A DNA stretch of 64,000 nt. It comes from Paeniglutamicibacter gangotriensis Lz1y. Lineage in GTDB: Bacteria; Actinomycetota; Actinomycetes; Actinomycetales; Micrococcaceae. The notes beneath the pieces were generated by a model. The model did not search any database and was not told where the DNA came from. It saw nothing but the letters and a program-made list of their open reading frames with translations. The position numbers and the translations under genes were made by a program. Position 1 is the stretch's first letter. Each line of letters opens with the position of its first letter. Of this stretch, positions 16,243-24,708 are shown piece after piece. Where the stretch lies: NCBI RefSeq assembly GCF_000348945.1, contig NZ_AOCK01000007.1:180786-244785 (forward strand). Reading direction: 5' to 3'.

Positions 16243-17640
16243 CTAGCTCTGGATCCCGCGCTTGGCCAAGGCCCCGGAGACCAGGAAGGCCATTTCCAGG
16301 GACTGCTTGTGGTTCAGTCGCGGATCGCAGACCGACTCGTAGAGGTCGTCGAACTGTTCCTGGCGGATCGGATCGGCGCCACCGAGGCACTCGGCCACGT
16401 CGTCGCCGGTCATTTCCACGTGCAGGCCGCCGGGGTAGGTGCCCAACGAATCGTGGACCTCGAAGAAGCCGCGGACCTCGTCCATGACGTCGTCGAACTT
16501 ACGGGTCTTGTAGCCGTTTTCGCTGGTCACGGTGTTTCCGTGCATCGGGTCGGTGACCCAGAGGACCTGCGCCCCGGATTCGGTGACCTTCTGGACCAGA
16601 TTCGGCAGCTTCTCGCGGATGTTCTTCGCACCCATGCGAGTGATGAAGGTCAGGCGGCCCGGCTCGCGGTTCGGGTCCAGCTTCTCGATGAGCGCCAGGG
16701 CGTCCTCGGGAGTGGTGTTCGGGCCGAGCTTGACGCCGATCGGGTTGCGCACCCGGGACAGGAAGTCCACGTGGGCGCCGTCGAGCTGGCGCGTGCGCTC
16801 ACCGATCCACAGGAAGTGACCCGAGGTGTCGTAGGGCTGCGAGGTGCGTGAGTCGGTGCGGGTCAGCGCCCGCTCGTAGTCCAGCAGCAGGGCCTCGTGG
16901 GAAGCGAAGAACTCGGTGCGCTTCAGCGCCTCGAAGTCCGCCCCGCAGGCGTCCATGAACCGCACGGCGCGGTCGATCTCTCCGGCCAGCTGCTCGTAGG
17001 CGGTGTGGGCCGGGTTGGCCATGAAGCCCTTGTTCCAGGAGTGTACCGAGCGCAGGTCGGCGAAGCCACCCTGGGTGAAGGCGCGGATCAGGTTCAGCGT
17101 GGAGGAGGAGGTGTTGTAGGCCTCGACCATGCGGCGCGGATCGTGTGCCCGGGACTCGGGGGTGAAGTCGAAGCCGTTGACGATCTCGCCCCGGAACGCC
17201 GGAAGCGTCACCCCATCGCGGGTCTCGTCGTTGGAGGAACGCGGCTTGGCGAACTGCCCGGCCATGCGTCCCATCTTGATCACCGGCATCGAGGCGCCGT
17301 AGGTCAGCACCACCGCCATCTGCAAGATGGTCTTCACCCGTGCGGAGATCTTGTCGGCGGTCGCCCCGGCGAAGGTCTCGGCGCAGTCGCCACCCTGCAA
17401 CAGGAACGCCTTGCCCTGGGCCGCAGCGGCAAGCCGCTCGCGCAATACGTCGACCTCGCCGGCGAAGACCAGCGGCGGGCGCGAGCCTAGCTCGGCGATG
17501 GACTCGGCATAGTGGGCATGCTCGCTCCACGTCGGCTGCTGGGCAATCGGCAGGGTGCGCCAGATGTCCAGGTCGGGGTCGGCTGCGGGGCCGGCCGGGG
17601 ATCGTCCGGGCATTGAGGAAGTTGAAGATAGCTGAGTCAC
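16243..17640 (-). CDS. aroG: Class II 3-deoxy-D-arabino-heptulosonate 7-phosphate synthase
   Basis: First enzyme of the shikimate pathway, condensing phosphoenolpyruvate and erythrose 4-phosphate. The 465-residue protein has class II (plant/mycobacterial-type) motifs: LLQGGDCAETF, KMGRMAGQFAKPRS, HSWNKGF, WIGERTRQLDGAHV, GVKLGP and VTDPMHGNT. The metal ligands of this family (Cys, His, Glu, Asp) are in these blocks. The start is GTG at 17640, with GAAGG immediately upstream, too close for a normal Shine-Dalgarno; an ATG nine codons later lacks any site. Mycobacterial AroG forms a complex with chorismate mutase and is feedback regulated. The position beside pknL and plsC is conserved in Actinobacteria. 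Confidence 0.96.
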   Translation of the reverse strand: MTQLSSTSSMPGRSPAGPAADPDLDIWRTLPIAQQPTWSEHAHYAESIAELGSRPPLVFAGEVDVLRERLAAAAQGKAFLLQGGDCAETFAGATADKISARVKTILQMAVVLTYGASMPVIKMGRMAGQFAKPRSSNDETRDGVTLPAFRGEIVNGFDFTPESRAHDPRRMVEAYNTSSSTLNLIRAFTQGGFADLRSVHSWNKGFMANPAHTAYEQLAGEIDRAVRFMDACGADFEALKRTEFFASHEALLLDYERALTRTDSRTSQPYDTSGHFLWIGERTRQLDGAHVDFLSRVRNPIGVKLGPNTTPEDALALIEKLDPNREPGRLTFITRMGAKNIREKLPNLVQKVTESGAQVLWVTDPMHGNTVTSENGYKTRKFDDVMDEVRGFFEVHDSLGTYPGGLHVEMTGDDVAECLGGADPIRQEQFDDLYESVCDPRLNHKQSLEMAFLVSGALAKRGIQS

Positions 17641-17729
17641 CCTTCAAGAGTAAACCGCCTAGCCTTCACCGCGGCATTCCGGGCGTAACTCACGACGCGA
17701 TCGAGTTCACAGTCCCGGAAGCCGGGGTA

Positions 17730-18437
17730 CTACTTCTTCTTGCCGGCTTCGCGGCGTTGGGCATCGAGCTTGGCCTTGACCGTGGCCGCGTAGGTGTCGA
17801 CGTATTCCTGCCCGGACAGGCGCATGATCGCGTACATGATCTCGTCGGTGACCGAGCGCTGCACGAAGCGGTCCTCGCTCATCCCCGCGTAGCGGGAGAA
17901 GTCCAGTGGTTCACCGATGATCATGCCCACGCGGCGGATGTTGGGCATGCGTTTGCCGATGGGCTGGACCTTGTCGGTGCCGATCATCGCCACCGGGATC
18001 ACCGGCACTCCCGCCTGCAGGGCCAGCTTGGCGACGCCGAGCTTGCCACGATGAAGACGCCCGTCGGGGCTGCGGGTGCCCTCGGGGTAGATCCCCAGCA
18101 GGGATCCGTCGACCAAGGCTTGTGCCCCGGCCCCCAGCGAGTTGGCACTGGCGGCCCCGCCGGAACGGTCCATCGGGATCTGATTGATCATGCGGAAGAA
18201 CCAGGCGGTGAGCCTGCCCTTGGGGCCCTTGCCGGTGAAATAGTCCATCTTGGCCAGGAAGATCACGGTGCGGTCCACTGCCACCGGCAGGAAAATCGAG
18301 TCGGAGACCGAGAGGTGGTTGCTGGCCAGGATTGCGCCGCCGGAGGAGGGGATGTTTTCGATGCCCTTCACCCAGGGACGGAACAACACGTTGACCATCG
18401 GTCCGACGATGAACCGCTTCATGAATTGGTAAAACAT
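17730..18437 (-). CDS. 1-acyl-sn-glycerol-3-phosphate acyltransferase (PlsC family)
   Basis: A 235-residue acyltransferase that probably transfers an acyl group from acyl-CoA or acyl-ACP to a lysophosphatidate-type acceptor at the inner membrane. The catalytic HX4D motif is NHLSVSD, and the acceptor-binding block is YPEGTRSPDGRLHRGK. The start MFYQFMKRFIVGP at 18437 fits family length; a longer frame upstream is Arg/Pro-rich and unlikely to be coding. It matches the mycobacterial Rv2182c position downstream of aroG. The C-terminus is Lys-rich (EAGKKK). Confidence 0.9.
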   Translation of the reverse strand: MFYQFMKRFIVGPMVNVLFRPWVKGIENIPSSGGAILASNHLSVSDSIFLPVAVDRTVIFLAKMDYFTGKGPKGRLTAWFFRMINQIPMDRSGGAASANSLGAGAQALVDGSLLGIYPEGTRSPDGRLHRGKLGVAKLALQAGVPVIPVAMIGTDKVQPIGKRMPNIRRVGMIIGEPLDFSRYAGMSEDRFVQRSVTDEIMYAIMRLSGQEYVDTYAATVKAKLDAQRREAGKKK

Positions 18438-18685
18438 GTGACGTGTTGTGCCTTCCGGGCCGGGTGATCGTGCGGGGCGTCGTACATCGGCTCTCCCCAT
18501 TCTCCGGCGCCCCAGGGTGCGGGGACGGGGCGTGCCCGGAGGGGAAAACATGGTTCTCGGTTAGGCTCTAACTGTAGGCAAAACAATGCCATCGGTCACG
18601 CTGGACGCGGTACACGCACCACAGCGGTTCTCCCGAGGGCGGCTTTCGCCGCAATATCTCGTCTTCAGCCAGGAGCAGTCATCAC

Positions 18686-19453
18686 ATGGCACAACCACCA
18701 GCATCCGCCGACCCCAACGCACCGTACACCCATCAGGGCAGCAACGGGGATGCGGTGTTGGTGATCCATGGGTTCACCGCCGGACCGGCAGGCATGATGC
18801 CCTGGGCGCACGCCTTTGCCGCGGCAGGCTACTCGGTCCGGGTCCCACTACTTCCGGGACACGGAACCAGCTGGCAGGATCTCGCCGCCACCAAGCACAG
18901 CGAGATCCTCGACGCGGTCCGCCAGGCCCATGCAGAACTTGCCGCGACCCACGCACGCGTGTTTGTTGCCGGGCTGTCGATGGGCGGGGCACTGGCCCTG
19001 AACCTGGCCTCGACCCATGAGGTCGCTGCCCTGGCCCTGGTGAATCCCGGGTTGACCATCGCCTCCCCGCTGGCCCGGTTCACCGGGTTGCTGCGCTTCG
19101 TGGTGCCCAGCCTGGCGGGAATCTCCAACGACATCGCCAAGCCCGGCGGCGACGAGCATGCCTATGCCCGCACCCCGGTGGCCGGGGTGCACCAGCTGCG
19201 CAGACTCTTCAGATCCACCATCGCCGCGCTGGGGTCCATCACCGCACCGGTGATCGTCTTCCGCTCGGACGCCGACCATGTGGTGCCCGAATCCAGTCTG
19301 GAGGTGCTGCGCGACGGGCTTGATGAGAGTGTCCACCTTGAGGTGAAACGGTTGACGCGCAGCTATCATGTGGCCACGCTTGATTACGAGGCGCAAGAGA
19401 TCTTTGCCCGTTCCATCGAGTTCTTCCAGGAAGTGGACACCAGCAGGCCATGA
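18686..19453 (+). CDS. Alpha/beta hydrolase (carboxylesterase / monoacylglycerol lipase type)
   Basis: A 255-residue serine hydrolase. The nucleophile elbow is GLSMGG, the oxyanion HGFTAGP follows strand 3, the acid is in RSDADHVV, and the catalytic His is in SYHVATLD. This arrangement is typical of Est30-like carboxylesterases and bacterial monoacylglycerol lipases; the natural substrate cannot be told. A ribosome-binding site AGGAG precedes the ATG. It overlaps the next gene as ATGA. In this conserved actinobacterial neighbourhood (acyltransferase, hydrolase, acyl-CoA ligase) a role in membrane lipid turnover is plausible. Confidence 0.9.
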   Translation: MAQPPASADPNAPYTHQGSNGDAVLVIHGFTAGPAGMMPWAHAFAAAGYSVRVPLLPGHGTSWQDLAATKHSEILDAVRQAHAELAATHARVFVAGLSMGGALALNLASTHEVAALALVNPGLTIASPLARFTGLLRFVVPSLAGISNDIAKPGGDEHAYARTPVAGVHQLRRLFRSTIAALGSITAPVIVFRSDADHVVPESSLEVLRDGLDESVHLEVKRLTRSYHVATLDYEAQEIFARSIEFFQEVDTSRP

Positions 19454-19953
19454 CCAACCCGTTTCACGAGCCGGCCGAATCCGGCGATTCCGACGATTCC
19501 GTGTGGGAGGACTTGGTGCGCCGCCTCGAGGCGGACCCGACCGATCCCCGCAGCCCCGCCACCCCGGGCTCCCCCACGCCGGAAAACCCCGGCACCCCGG
19601 GTGCACCCGACGCTTCCTCAGTCCCCGCACCGAGGCCGGTGGATCCGCAGCTGTTTAGGATGCACCCGGCGCTCACCGGTCCGCGGGACTACGAAGCACC
19701 CGAGGACACCGACGATGGGGAGTTCATCCCGGAGGTTCCACCGGCCCTGGGATCGGGCAACCCGCTGCTGAACCTGGCGTGGGTCTGTGCTGCCGGGGCA
19801 CCCATCGCCCTGGTGCTGCTGACGATCTTCTGGCGCCGAGCACCGGCGCCACTGTGGGTGGGCCTGGTCGCCATCGCCGTTGCTGCGGCAATATTCCTCT
19901 TCGCCAGGCTGCCGCGCCATCGTCACGACGGCGACGACGGCGCCCGCGTGTAA
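19450..19953 (+). CDS. Membrane protein of unknown function
   Basis: A 167-residue protein coupled to the esterase by an ATGA overlap (19450-19453). The N-terminal half is acidic and Pro/Thr-rich, probably disordered. Two membrane helices lie near residues 108-128 and 132-152, followed by a short His/Arg-rich tail. I recognise no family. Co-translation with the hydrolase suggests a shared pathway, possibly anchoring or lipid related. Confidence 0.75.
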   Translation: MTNPFHEPAESGDSDDSVWEDLVRRLEADPTDPRSPATPGSPTPENPGTPGAPDASSVPAPRPVDPQLFRMHPALTGPRDYEAPEDTDDGEFIPEVPPALGSGNPLLNLAWVCAAGAPIALVLLTIFWRRAPAPLWVGLVAIAVAAAIFLFARLPRHRHDGDDGARV

Positions 19954-20160
19954 CTCCGGCGACGGGGTGCGTGCTGGCACCGATTTTTCTTCTGGCACCG
20001 AGACGGGGCGCGGCGATTGTTGCGAAGAGTGACGAATACCCGTAAGTTACTAGTGAGTACGCACTGTGACCCGAACCACTATGATGGGTGATGAGGGGAG
20101 CAACGGGGAATGTTCCTGCCGGAGCGCATGAATCCCCACCCGGAACCGAAGGAGCGCAAA

Positions 20161-21975
20161 ATGCAGGAAATCTCGATCCCTCCACTGGTGGAGAACCCAC
20201 CAGAAACCAACATCACCGACCTGCTCCTGCGCCATGCACGCTCCGCCGCCGATCCGGCGCTGCTGGCCAAGCCGGGCCCGGACGGAACGTGGATCGACAT
20301 CCCCGCCTCGGAGTTCGCCGCCGACGCCTCGGCGCTGGCCAAGGGCTTCATCGCCTCCGGCATCGAACCGGGGGCACGCATCGGGCTGATGGCACGCACC
20401 CGCTACGAGTGGACCCTGGTGGACTTCGCCATTTGGTTCGCCGGCTGCGTCACCGTCCCGGTCTATGAGACCTCCTCCCCCAGTCAGGTCGCCTGGATCC
20501 TGGGCGACTCCCACGCGGTTGCCGCAGTGGTCGAGGCCCCACGCCATGAGAACGTCGTGCGTCAGGCCGCCCACCAGGAAGGCTTGGACGAGGTAGCCCA
20601 CGTCTGGCAGATCGAGGGCAACGGCCTCGATGCGCTACGCGACGCCGGAAAGGACGTCGACGACGCGGTCTTGGAGGAGCGTCGAAGCGCGGCAGGACTG
20701 GACTCGCTGGCCACCATCATCTACACCTCCGGAACCACCGGGCGGCCCAAGGGCTGCGAACTGACGCACTCGAACTTCGTGGAGCTCAGCGACAACGCCG
20801 CTGCTTCGCTTCCCGATGTGGTCTTCCCGGGAGCAGCCACCATCATGTTCCTGCCGCTGGCCCACGTCTTCGCCAGGTATATTTCGGTGCTCGCCGTGGC
20901 CGGCGGGGTCAAGGTGGCTCACACCGCCGATGTGAAGAACCTGCTGCCTGACCTGCAGTCCTTCCAGCCGAACTTCATCCTCGCGGTGCCCCGAGTCTTC
21001 GAGAAGGTCTACAACTCCTCGATGCTCAAGGCCGAGGACGGCGGCAAGGGCAAGATCTTCCACGCCGGTTCGGACGTCGCCATCGCTTTCTCCCGCGCCG
21101 AGCAGGACGGTAAGGTCCCGCTGGGCCTGAAGCTCAAGCACATGCTCTTCGATAAGCTGCTGTACGGCAAGATTCGTGCGGCGATGGGTGGCAAGGTCGT
21201 GCACGCGGTCTCCGGCGGCGCCCCGCTGGGCGAACGACTGGGACACTTCTTCCACGGCATCGGCCTCACGGTACTGGAGGGCTACGGGCTGACCGAGACC
21301 ACCGCCCCGATCACCGTGAACACCCCGACCCAGCTGAAGATCGGCTCCGTGGGCCGGCCGCTGCCGGGCAACGCCGTGAAGATCGCCCAGGACGGGGAAA
21401 TCCTGGCCAAGGGCTTCTGTGTGATGCGCGGCTACTACAACCGCCCGGATCTGGACGAGGAAACCTTTGCCGATGGCTGGTTCCGCACCGGGGACATCGG
21501 CGAGCTGGACGACGAGGGCTTCCTGCGCATCACCGGGCGCAAGAAGGAAATCATCATCACCGCCAGCGGCAAGAACGTCATCCCGGCGCTGCTCGAGGAC
21601 CAGATCCGTGCCGATCCGCTGGTCTCCCAGTGTCTGGTCGTCGGCGACGCCCGCCCGTTCATCGCCGCACTGGTCACCCTCGATGCCGAGGCGCTGCCGG
21701 GCTGGCTGGAGCGCCACAAGCTACCTGCCGGCACCACCGTGGCCCAGGCCTCCGAGCTGCCGCAGGTCCGCGACGCGATCGCCGCGCTGGTTCAAAAGGC
21801 CAACACCACCGTCTCGCGGGCCGAAGCCATCAAGGAGTTCCGCATCGTGCCCACCGACTTCACCGAGGACTCGGGCCACCTGACCCCGTCGCTGAAGATC
21901 AAGCGCGGCCAGGTGCTCAAGGACTACGAGTCGGTGCTTGAGGACATCTACTCGGGAGCCAAGCCCCGCGCCTAG
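20161..21975 (+). CDS. Long-chain fatty-acid-CoA ligase (FadD15-type)
   Basis: A 604-residue AMP-forming acyl-CoA synthetase that activates fatty acids in two steps through an acyl-adenylate. The motifs are TIIYTSGTTGRPKG (P-loop), GYGLTET (A5), DGWFRTGDIGELD and the hinge GRKKEIIITASGKN with the catalytic Lys region. The start at 20161 is set by AAGGAG, 7 bases upstream of the ATG; a frame beginning 17 codons earlier is less likely. In M. tuberculosis the equivalent gene (fadD15, Rv2187) also lies a few genes from aroG and plsC. A strong terminator follows. Confidence 0.94.
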   Translation: MQEISIPPLVENPPETNITDLLLRHARSAADPALLAKPGPDGTWIDIPASEFAADASALAKGFIASGIEPGARIGLMARTRYEWTLVDFAIWFAGCVTVPVYETSSPSQVAWILGDSHAVAAVVEAPRHENVVRQAAHQEGLDEVAHVWQIEGNGLDALRDAGKDVDDAVLEERRSAAGLDSLATIIYTSGTTGRPKGCELTHSNFVELSDNAAASLPDVVFPGAATIMFLPLAHVFARYISVLAVAGGVKVAHTADVKNLLPDLQSFQPNFILAVPRVFEKVYNSSMLKAEDGGKGKIFHAGSDVAIAFSRAEQDGKVPLGLKLKHMLFDKLLYGKIRAAMGGKVVHAVSGGAPLGERLGHFFHGIGLTVLEGYGLTETTAPITVNTPTQLKIGSVGRPLPGNAVKIAQDGEILAKGFCVMRGYYNRPDLDEETFADGWFRTGDIGELDDEGFLRITGRKKEIIITASGKNVIPALLEDQIRADPLVSQCLVVGDARPFIAALVTLDAEALPGWLERHKLPAGTTVAQASELPQVRDAIAALVQKANTTVSRAEAIKEFRIVPTDFTEDSGHLTPSLKIKRGQVLKDYESVLEDIYSGAKPRA

Positions 21976-21993
21976 CACCTGGTGAGCGGCAGC

Positions 21994-22044
21994 AAAGTGC
22001 CGTGGGGGTGGACACCGGATGGTGTCCACCCCCACGGCACTTTT
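21994..22044 (+). terminator. Rho-independent terminator after the acyl-CoA ligase
   Basis: AAAGTGCCGTGGGGGTGG and CCACCCCCACGGCACTTT flank a hairpin with ACACC/GGTGT continuing the stem and GGAT as the loop. TTTT closes the plus-strand side. The stem is perfect and can work in both directions between convergent genes. Confidence 0.93.
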
Positions 22045-22088
22045 GTGTGTACTGACCCCTGGCGGTGCTGCCCGGATCCCGGCTCTCA

Positions 22089-22135
22089 GGGATGCCCTGG
22101 ATACCCGGGATGTCCAGGATGCCCGAGATGCGCGA
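22089..22135. repeat. Short degenerate tandem repeat (GGATGCCC-like)
   Basis: Five imperfect units of 8-10 bases related to GGATGCCC follow each other just beyond the terminator and before the mtr stop. They are non-coding on either strand as far as I can tell. Confidence 0.5.
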
Positions 22136-22144
22136 GGGGAATCC

Positions 22145-23557
22145 CTACAGCGGGTCGGAGTCGCGCGCCGGAATCTGCAGTGACAGCAGCGCGTTTTCCA
22201 CGACCTCGCTCAGTGCCGGATGGATCCAGAACGGTCCACGGGCCATGGTGTTCACCTCCAGGTTCATGCTCATCGCCTGGATCAGCGGCTGGATCAGCAG
22301 TGCGGCCTCGTGCCCCATCAGGTGCGCCCCGAGCAGCAACCCGGTCTCGCGGTGGGCCAGCAGCTTTACGATGCCTTCTTCGTCCTCCATCGCCCAGCCG
22401 TAGGCGGTGGATCCGTAGTCCTGGATGACCGAGCACACCGCATCGCCGTGCTGGGCCCTCGCTTGGGCCTCGGTGGCACCCACGTAAGCGATCTGCGGGT
22501 TGGTGAACACCGCCGCGGGCACAAAGCGCCGGTCCATCGGGCGCATGGCGTCGGGATGCTGCAGATTGTGGATCAGCACGCGGGCCTCGCGGTTGGCCAC
22601 ATGCTTGAGCTGCTCGGTGTTTGCCGCGTCGCCCAACCCGAAGATCCCGGGCACCGGCTCGCCGTCGGCCAGCACCCGCTGGTAGTCATCGACCACCAGC
22701 GATCCGTCCTCGCGCAGATCGAAGCCCAGCTGCGCGACGCCCAACGCGTCGGTATTGGGCGTGCGCCCCGTGGCCACCAGCACCACGTCGGCTTCCAGCG
22801 TCAGGGGTGCGCCGTCCTGCTCAAATTCCAGCTGCAGCCCACCGTCATGCTCGCTGATCCGGCGCAGGTCCGCGTCGAGTTCCACGCGCCAACGTGCGGC
22901 GGCCGCGGTGGTGAAGGCGGCGGAGATATCGGCATCCAGTTGGCGCATCAAGGCACCGGAGCGGTTCACTTGCACGACCTCGGAGCCCAGTGCGGCGAAC
23001 ACCGCGGCGAACTCACTGGCAATGTAGCCACCGCCCAGGATCACCAGGCGCTTAGGCAGTTCCGCCAGGCGCATGATGGTGTCCGAGGTGTGGACGCCGG
23101 GCAGGCTGATGCCCGGGACCTCGGGAAGGACGGCGCGCGAACCGGTGGCGATGACGATCTTGTCGGCGGTGATGGATTCGCCGCTGGCGGTGCGCAGCTC
23201 GTGCTCGGAGACGAAGGAGACGTGCTCGGTGTAGAGCGTGACGTTCTCCAGCTCGTGGGCGCGGTAGTTCTTCCCGGCTTCCGAGATGGCATCGATGCGC
23301 CCGAAAATCCTGTCGCGGATCCCCGCCCAGTCGGCGCCCTCGAACTTCAGCTCCACCCCCAGGGCCTTGGCCTGGGTGACGGAGGCAGCAAGCTGGCCCG
23401 GGTAGACAAACATCTTGGTGGGGATGCAGCCAACGTTCAGGCAGGTGCCGCCGAAGATGCCGGCGTCGATGATCGCCACCTTCTGGGTGTCCCAGTACTC
23501 GGTGATCAGCGAGTTGCCGGAGCCGGAGCCGATGATGGCCAGGTCGTAGTGTGCCAT
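22145..23557 (-). CDS. mtr: Mycothione reductase
   Basis: An NADPH-dependent flavin disulfide reductase of 470 residues that returns oxidised mycothiol (mycothione) to mycothiol, the main low-molecular-weight thiol of Actinobacteria. The FAD-binding IIGSGSGNS is at the N-terminus, and the redox pair C39/C44 is in GGTCLNVGCIPTK. A second dinucleotide site reads ILGGGYIASEFAAVF, and the dimerisation domain ends with the His/Glu catalytic region WIHPALSEVVENAL. Glutathione reductase and lipoamide dehydrogenase share the fold. GSGSGN near the N-terminus, the spacing and the actinobacterial host favour Mtr. It lies 6 bases downstream of the MinD-like gene. Confidence 0.93.
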   Translation of the reverse strand: MAHYDLAIIGSGSGNSLITEYWDTQKVAIIDAGIFGGTCLNVGCIPTKMFVYPGQLAASVTQAKALGVELKFEGADWAGIRDRIFGRIDAISEAGKNYRAHELENVTLYTEHVSFVSEHELRTASGESITADKIVIATGSRAVLPEVPGISLPGVHTSDTIMRLAELPKRLVILGGGYIASEFAAVFAALGSEVVQVNRSGALMRQLDADISAAFTTAAAARWRVELDADLRRISEHDGGLQLEFEQDGAPLTLEADVVLVATGRTPNTDALGVAQLGFDLREDGSLVVDDYQRVLADGEPVPGIFGLGDAANTEQLKHVANREARVLIHNLQHPDAMRPMDRRFVPAAVFTNPQIAYVGATEAQARAQHGDAVCSVIQDYGSTAYGWAMEDEEGIVKLLAHRETGLLLGAHLMGHEAALLIQPLIQAMSMNLEVNTMARGPFWIHPALSEVVENALLSLQIPARDSDPL

Positions 23558-23563
23558 AGGTAT

Positions 23564-24535
23564 TTAGTGCTCCTGGATGAGGGTGGTGAGTTCGTCGATG
23601 AGGTGGGCCAGCGCGTGGCGCGCGGCGCGGCGTGGCGCCCGTTCGCTGGTGCGCGGCAGGCTGAGGGCCGGGTCAAAGGGCAGCAGGACCACGGGTCGGG
23701 ACAGATCGGCCGGCAGCTGCACCGGCCCACCCTCGCCGGTGCTCCGATTCAGCACGAAGATGGTGCGTTCGGGCAGCGAGGGGCGGTTGTTGAGCTCGAG
23801 CCATTCCAGCCTTTCACCCAGTTCTTGGGTGACTTCCGCTTCCGCGGGGGCGATGAGCAGCAGCGCGTCGGTGTCGGTGAGCATTCCTAAAAACGCCGCG
23901 CGCATCAGCCCGGGGCCCGCGGTCCGGATCTGCCACCCCCGCCCACCGACACGGCCTTCCAGCGCCGCGCAGAGGGTCTTGGCCCCGGAGTGCGGCACCA
24001 GGGAAACAATCGTGATGACCTTTTGTTCCCGGACTGCAGGATCGGGCATGCCGGTGCGCTCGGCTACTGTCTCCGGGGTGAGAATCTCGGGGATGAGCGT
24101 TTCCGGCTCGTTGGCAGCTGCGGGGGCCACGGTGTCTTCGGAGGTGGCCGAAGCCGCATCGGGCCCGGCCACGGAGTCTTCGGTCGCTTCGCTGTTGCCT
24201 GCGGCATCAGCACTGGCAAGATCATTCTCGGAAGGAGGCACCGGCACAGGCTCCGCTTCGTCGGCGGAGCGTGGCTCGGGCTGCGGCTCGGGAATCGTGG
24301 CTTCATCCGTTGCTCCGGGCGCGGAGGCAGCCGGAAGTTCAACGCCAGGCTCAGCGGCCTGTTCTTGGTCCGGGGCTACCTCGTACGTTGGATCGTGCGC
24401 CGCGGCTGGGGCGGGGGTCGGCGGACTCGGGTCAACTGGTTGGTGCACTACTCCGGGCTGCCCGGGACCTTGCTCGGCCCGACGCGCGAGCCATCGTGCC
24501 ATGAATCCTGTCCGTTTGCCGGCCATGTTCCTCAT
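23564..24535 (-). CDS. Pro/Ala/Glu-rich protein with a degenerate MinD-like domain
   Basis: About 320 residues. The N-terminal 180 are acidic and rich in Pro, Ala and Glu, probably disordered. The C-terminal 150 (from VITIVSLVPHSGAKTL) look like a MinD/ParA fold: a hydrophobic strand, a P-loop-like turn HSGAKT, a second strand TDALLLIAPAEAEV and a third, RTIFVLNRST. The P-loop lacks the usual GKGGxGKT residues, so ATP binding is doubtful. A similar layout occurs in EspI-type proteins of type VII secretion, but no ESX genes are adjacent. It lies just upstream of mtr on the same strand. The start is uncertain (24535, 24526 or 24502). Its function is not known. Confidence 0.7.
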   Translation of the reverse strand: MRNMAGKRTGFMARWLARRAEQGPGQPGVVHQPVDPSPPTPAPAAAHDPTYEVAPDQEQAAEPGVELPAASAPGATDEATIPEPQPEPRSADEAEPVPVPPSENDLASADAAGNSEATEDSVAGPDAASATSEDTVAPAAANEPETLIPEILTPETVAERTGMPDPAVREQKVITIVSLVPHSGAKTLCAALEGRVGGRGWQIRTAGPGLMRAAFLGMLTDTDALLLIAPAEAEVTQELGERLEWLELNNRPSLPERTIFVLNRSTGEGGPVQLPADLSRPVVLLPFDPALSLPRTSERAPRRAARHALAHLIDELTTLIQEH

Positions 24536-24708
24536 CCCCGTTCCGGGGCGTTCCGTCTCCGGTGCGCCGCCGCCTAGATCTTGCCCAGTGGTGCATCCTC
24601 GGGCATCTCGCACAATAACATGCAAATACGGATGGACCCGGCCACCACCTGCCCGTGAGAGCGGTGGCGACCGGGCCCATTGCCCGTTCGTTGACCGTGT
24701 GGCCGGTA

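Noticed and set aside
22220..23890. A 556-codon open frame on the plus strand
   Set aside because: It is the antisense shadow of mtr and the MinD-like gene; no ribosome-binding site or family motif.
8542..24535. A complete type VII secretion system
   Set aside because: Only an EssC-like ATPase and an EspI-like degenerate MinD protein hint at it. No WXG100, EccB, EccD, EccE or mycosin gene is seen, so no system is claimed.
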